Notes under the pieces: model-generated
Seen by the model: the letters and a program-made list of their open reading frames with translations, nothing else
Databases searched by the model: none
What the model was told of the DNA's origin: nothing
Translations under genes and position numbers: made by a program
In this document: positions 60,937 to 64,000 of the stretch, piece by piece
How the letters are laid out: every line of letters begins with the position of its first letter
Position numbering within the stretch: the first letter of the stretch is position 1
Origin: Persicaria tinctoria
Lineage: Eukaryota > Streptophyta > Magnoliopsida > Caryophyllales > Polygonaceae
Assembly (NCBI GenBank): GCA_037127255.1
Contig: JBANSL010000002.1
Coordinates: 10,460,001 to 10,524,000, forward strand
Direction of reading: 5' to 3'
Length of the DNA stretch: 64,000 nt

Positions 60937-62290
60937 TTGTTTCCTGCAGTGTCAGAGCAACCATAAGATGTGGCCAAACTGTATAGTCAATGTCACTACA
61001 TATGCAAACCCATGTCACTCAATTTGGAAACCCATGTCACTCAATTTCGAAACCCATGTGACAAATGTCAGAACGTTCCTTTACCAATAACGACATACCC
61101 TCCACATCAAGTCCCGAAATCTGAATTTGAAATTAATGGAACCCCGAATCGTCCCCACTGACAATCATACCCCTAATCTACCCCATTCCCTATTTCGACC
61201 CCAACCGTGGGCATCCTCTTCGGGATTACTAAACCCTAACCGCGGGTTTTCCAATCACCATAATCCGCCTCCTTTTCATTCCTTCGCAACCACCTCCAAC
61301 TTCGACAATACCGCCGTCATTAACGTTCAATCCCTAACCACCATATGAGGTTGTTCCGTCCACCCATCCCGAACCCAAGATTGGAAATTAACGGACAACA
61401 GAGATAGGGGGCGTACCTTACGAGTTTCCTGGCGGCGTTCTTCTCTTTTCCGACAGTCCACGGCAGTATCTTCGTCGTCCCGTTGTTCAAAGTCGCCGGC
61501 GTCTCTTCTTCCTCCCCCTTTCGAACGGTTTTGAGTTATGGAAATTTAGAGATGGAGTCCCGATGAAAATAGGTAATCGCACGGTTTTGAACGGTTTTGA
61601 GTTGTGGGCTGATATCCGGGACGGTTGTCAACTTGTAGTCTTTGTTGTTATATTTTTTTATTTTTTTTTTCATTTTTGTTTTAATTTTGTTTTTTTAGGT
61701 ACGGCCATCCAGTTCGACCAAGTTAATAATGTACACACTTTGGTTATAGGTTGTCTGGAAATCGCCCGTGTCACCCAACTTCCAATCCACTGACACCTTA
61801 CATAATACCACCTTCAACATTGTGAAGAAGGTGATTTCAATATGTTCACAACGGTGAATTCCTAACCCCACTACCACAACCAATCAGAACTGTCAACATT
61901 TTGACAAATAATTGGCAATGCATTGTTCAATTCATTATCATAGCTTCACCCGACTAAATGCCTACCATGACAATGAAACCTGTGACATGATAACCCCTTC
62001 AACCTGACACGGGAATACCATTAGGGTGACATGGTTTTTGTTCTGAAACCATCGCCAAAAGTACTCCGAATATCTTAAACGCTTAACTATTGTGTGCAAA
62101 CCCTTCCCAAAAGTACAGCAGGCTCCTGACAGTTTGTCATATGCACAAACAGCATAATTACACTACCAAATAAGTTGCCCCATCCAAAAACAACATACAC
62201 AGATAATGGTCCAACCACTGACCCGGTACGGCAAAAGCAATAGACTACCTATCTGCTGAGGTAAGGCGTTGGACCACCAGTGGAGGCACG
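60937..62290. other. Leader of gene C and spacer to MULE gene 2
   Basis: On the minus strand the acceptor CACTGCAG precedes GAAACAAATG of gene C, implying a leader intron with several GTGACATGGGT motifs (plus strand 61010-61065). The presumed leader exon lies near 61420-61520. From 61560 to 62290 there are AT-rich runs, motif words and one minisatellite-like unit at about 61980. No other gene is seen. Confidence 0.5.
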
Positions 62291-62293
62291 CAT

Positions 62294-64000
62294 CTAAGAA
62301 CGACGGCGCTTGGAACGCCTAAATTCTCCCCGAGATGGGTATCGATTAGTCTTAGGGCGACCAGGGCGTCGCTTCACGTCCGGGGGGAGACACACCGCGG
62401 TGGACATGGCTGGGGGGATTAGCCACTCTTCTTTTGGAGGGACAGGATATATGACATTCTCGTAACACGCCTTCCAGGCCGCGACTTTGTAGAAGTCATT
62501 CACAAGAGAGAAGAAATTGCTACCTCGATACCTTGAAGCCGCTATGGCGTGCTGGCACGGAAACTGGTCAATCTCGAACCGCTTGCATGTGCAGGTGCGT
62601 GTACACAGGTTCACAACCCAGGTGCCGGACCCTCTTCGGACAGTTTACTCGTGTGAGCTGAGGGCTCTGACATCCATGAATGTTGCCAACGCATAGCTCG
62701 TCTGCAGCTCACCGTGAACATAATCGCTGACCGTCGACTTCGATTTCGTGATTTTTTCCCGTCGCTCGTAAAACCACTTGGATATTGTTTCGATGACAGC
62801 ATCAATCAGGGCTGTGATGGGCAGCTCGCGGGGCTCCTTGAACACCCAATTCAGACACTCCGAGTTGTTCGTCGTCAATATGTTGTAGCGCATCCCCAAG
62901 AAGTATGCCCGGGCCCAGTTCTTGAATCCAGCCTCTCTTAGGTATTGTCCCGCACCGGGTGCCTGACCGCAAAAATCAGCAAAGTGCTTCTCGAACTCTG
63001 CCCTCGTGTACGCCTTCGCCGCCTTGAAGAACAATGTGTCCAGGGCCGTCACCCCCCTGTACTTTACCTTCGCATTCTGAAATAGATGATATTGGCAGGC
63101 CCCTTGCTTAGCAAACACATAATTGTCCCTCAAACCTTTCTCGATACTAACATGCCGATCAGAGACAAACATTAAGCACGGTGTATCCTCGACGACATGT
63201 AGCATGTTCTTGAAGAAGAAGCCCCATGACCCGTGATTCTCACCATCGACAATTGCAAATGCGATTGGGTATATACTGTGGTCTGCATCTTGGGCTGTGG
63301 CAAAGAGAAGTGTGCCCCTGAACTTCCCTTTCAGGAAACTCCCATCAACTGAAATCACCTGGACATGGATATCAGCACCAGTTCGTTAGGGGACATGGAT
63401 ATGTATGTTAGGTGACATGCAATAGTTTAGTACCGACACGGGCTATTACCTTTCGAAGGTAGGGAATCGCCTTGCGCCATACCCCAAAGCTGATAAAGGC
63501 GTACTTGAATCTTTGAGATGCGTCCAGCTCTAACTTAGTATATGTCCCAGGGTTCGTCTGCTCCAACATGTGCAAGTATGGAATAATATCTCGGTAGCTG
63601 TCTTCGTAAGTCCCATGCTTCACCTCCAACGCTGTCACCCGTGCCCTTCGTGCCTTCCAGTAGCTACACGATACTCCATACTCTGACCTCGTCATTTTCT
63701 GGACTTGCTCGGGAACGAGCTCCTTTCGAGTCCCGGCGAACCTGCATATAATGGTGTCATGGTGAATTACGTTATGTGACACGGGGAATAATGTTGTGTG
63801 ACAGGAATAGCTGGGAACTAAATTAACACTTACGTGGTCACGAGGTTGCGTCCAATCATGGTCGACGTAGCATGTCGGCTATGGCTGTGCATCATGCTAA
63901 TGTCACATGTATGCTCCTGGACATACTCTCGGATGCACCACAATGGTGTGCGCCGGTAAGTCGACGCCCTTAACATCCACGTGCACTTGGTGTCCAAACA
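62294..64000 (-). pseudogene. MULE transposase gene 2, partial (5' part outside window), one nonsense codon
   Basis: Exons on the minus strand: from the window edge at 64000 to 63834 (end of the MuDR DNA-binding region, with REYVQEHTCDISMMHSHSRH), 63741-63450, and 63358-62294. Exon 2 is 292 nt, the same as in MULE gene 1, so the gene structure is conserved. Catalytic candidates are in SVDGSFLKGKFRG, VSDRHVSIEKG and TNNSECLNWVFKEPR. The SWIM finger is intact (CTCKRFEIDQFPCQHAIA). The tail is PGRPKTNRYPSRGEFRRSKR. A single TAA at 62645-62647 follows RALSSHE, where gene 1 has Tyr. It lies beside the Ulp1 genes, as expected in a Kaonashi-type element. Confidence 0.88.

Noticed and set aside
48000..64000. 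CRISPR-like or phage-like interpretation of the regularly recurring GTGACA words
   Set aside because: Spacing is irregular, the words lie in eukaryotic introns, and no associated genes of that kind exist.

Overview
This window is nuclear DNA of a flowering plant, most likely a eudicot. The host genes are split by GT-AG introns, intergenic DNA is very AT-rich, and the transposons (Copia, Mutator-like, LINE, Stowaway, Tourist-like, tRNA-derived SINEs) are typical of angiosperms. I cannot place the species. Gene models were built by hand from splice signals, reading phase and remembered family sequence. No alignment was run.

Host genes and remnants, left to right: a ribosomal L18a-like two-pass membrane protein (+, 4498-5514); a gutted eIF4A pseudogene (+, about 7.7-9.1 kb); ribosomal protein L15 (-, 11961-13251); an intact eIF4A (+, 29369-30955); a casein kinase I-like kinase (-, 31810-33988); three tandem copies of a secreted Cys-containing family I do not recognise (+, 34253, 37309 and 38757, the third split by a Mutator-type MITE); and a complete P4-ATPase phospholipid flippase (-, 40769-46806). 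Shared flanks suggest that the interval from the eIF4A 3' flank to the flippase 3' flank was tandemly duplicated, with a junction near 35317-35321. The eIF4A pseudogene appears joined to a copy of the flippase 5' flank.

Transposon blocks: 14549-21980 is a degenerate Copia element with 124-bp LTRs and a GAAAC target duplication. Its pol is split by a MULE transposase gene (16466-19012) that has one nonsense codon. From 23.2 to 27.8 kb lie a Tourist-like element, a MULE-MITE and several LINE tails, including a tail-to-tail pair.

From about 47.7 kb to the right edge the window is a Mutator-like (Kaonashi-type) domain. It holds two tandem DUF1985 plus Ulp1-protease genes (A open at 814 codons, B a pseudogene), an inverted third copy C that lost DUF1985 but stays open, a minisatellite of about 222 bp carrying an F-box fragment, and a second MULE transposase. 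A short motif, GTGACAYGGG, recurs through the introns, leaders and spacers of this 15-kb block and is nearly absent from exons. That motif array, the domain-losing Ulp1 trio and the secreted family are the most novel-looking items.
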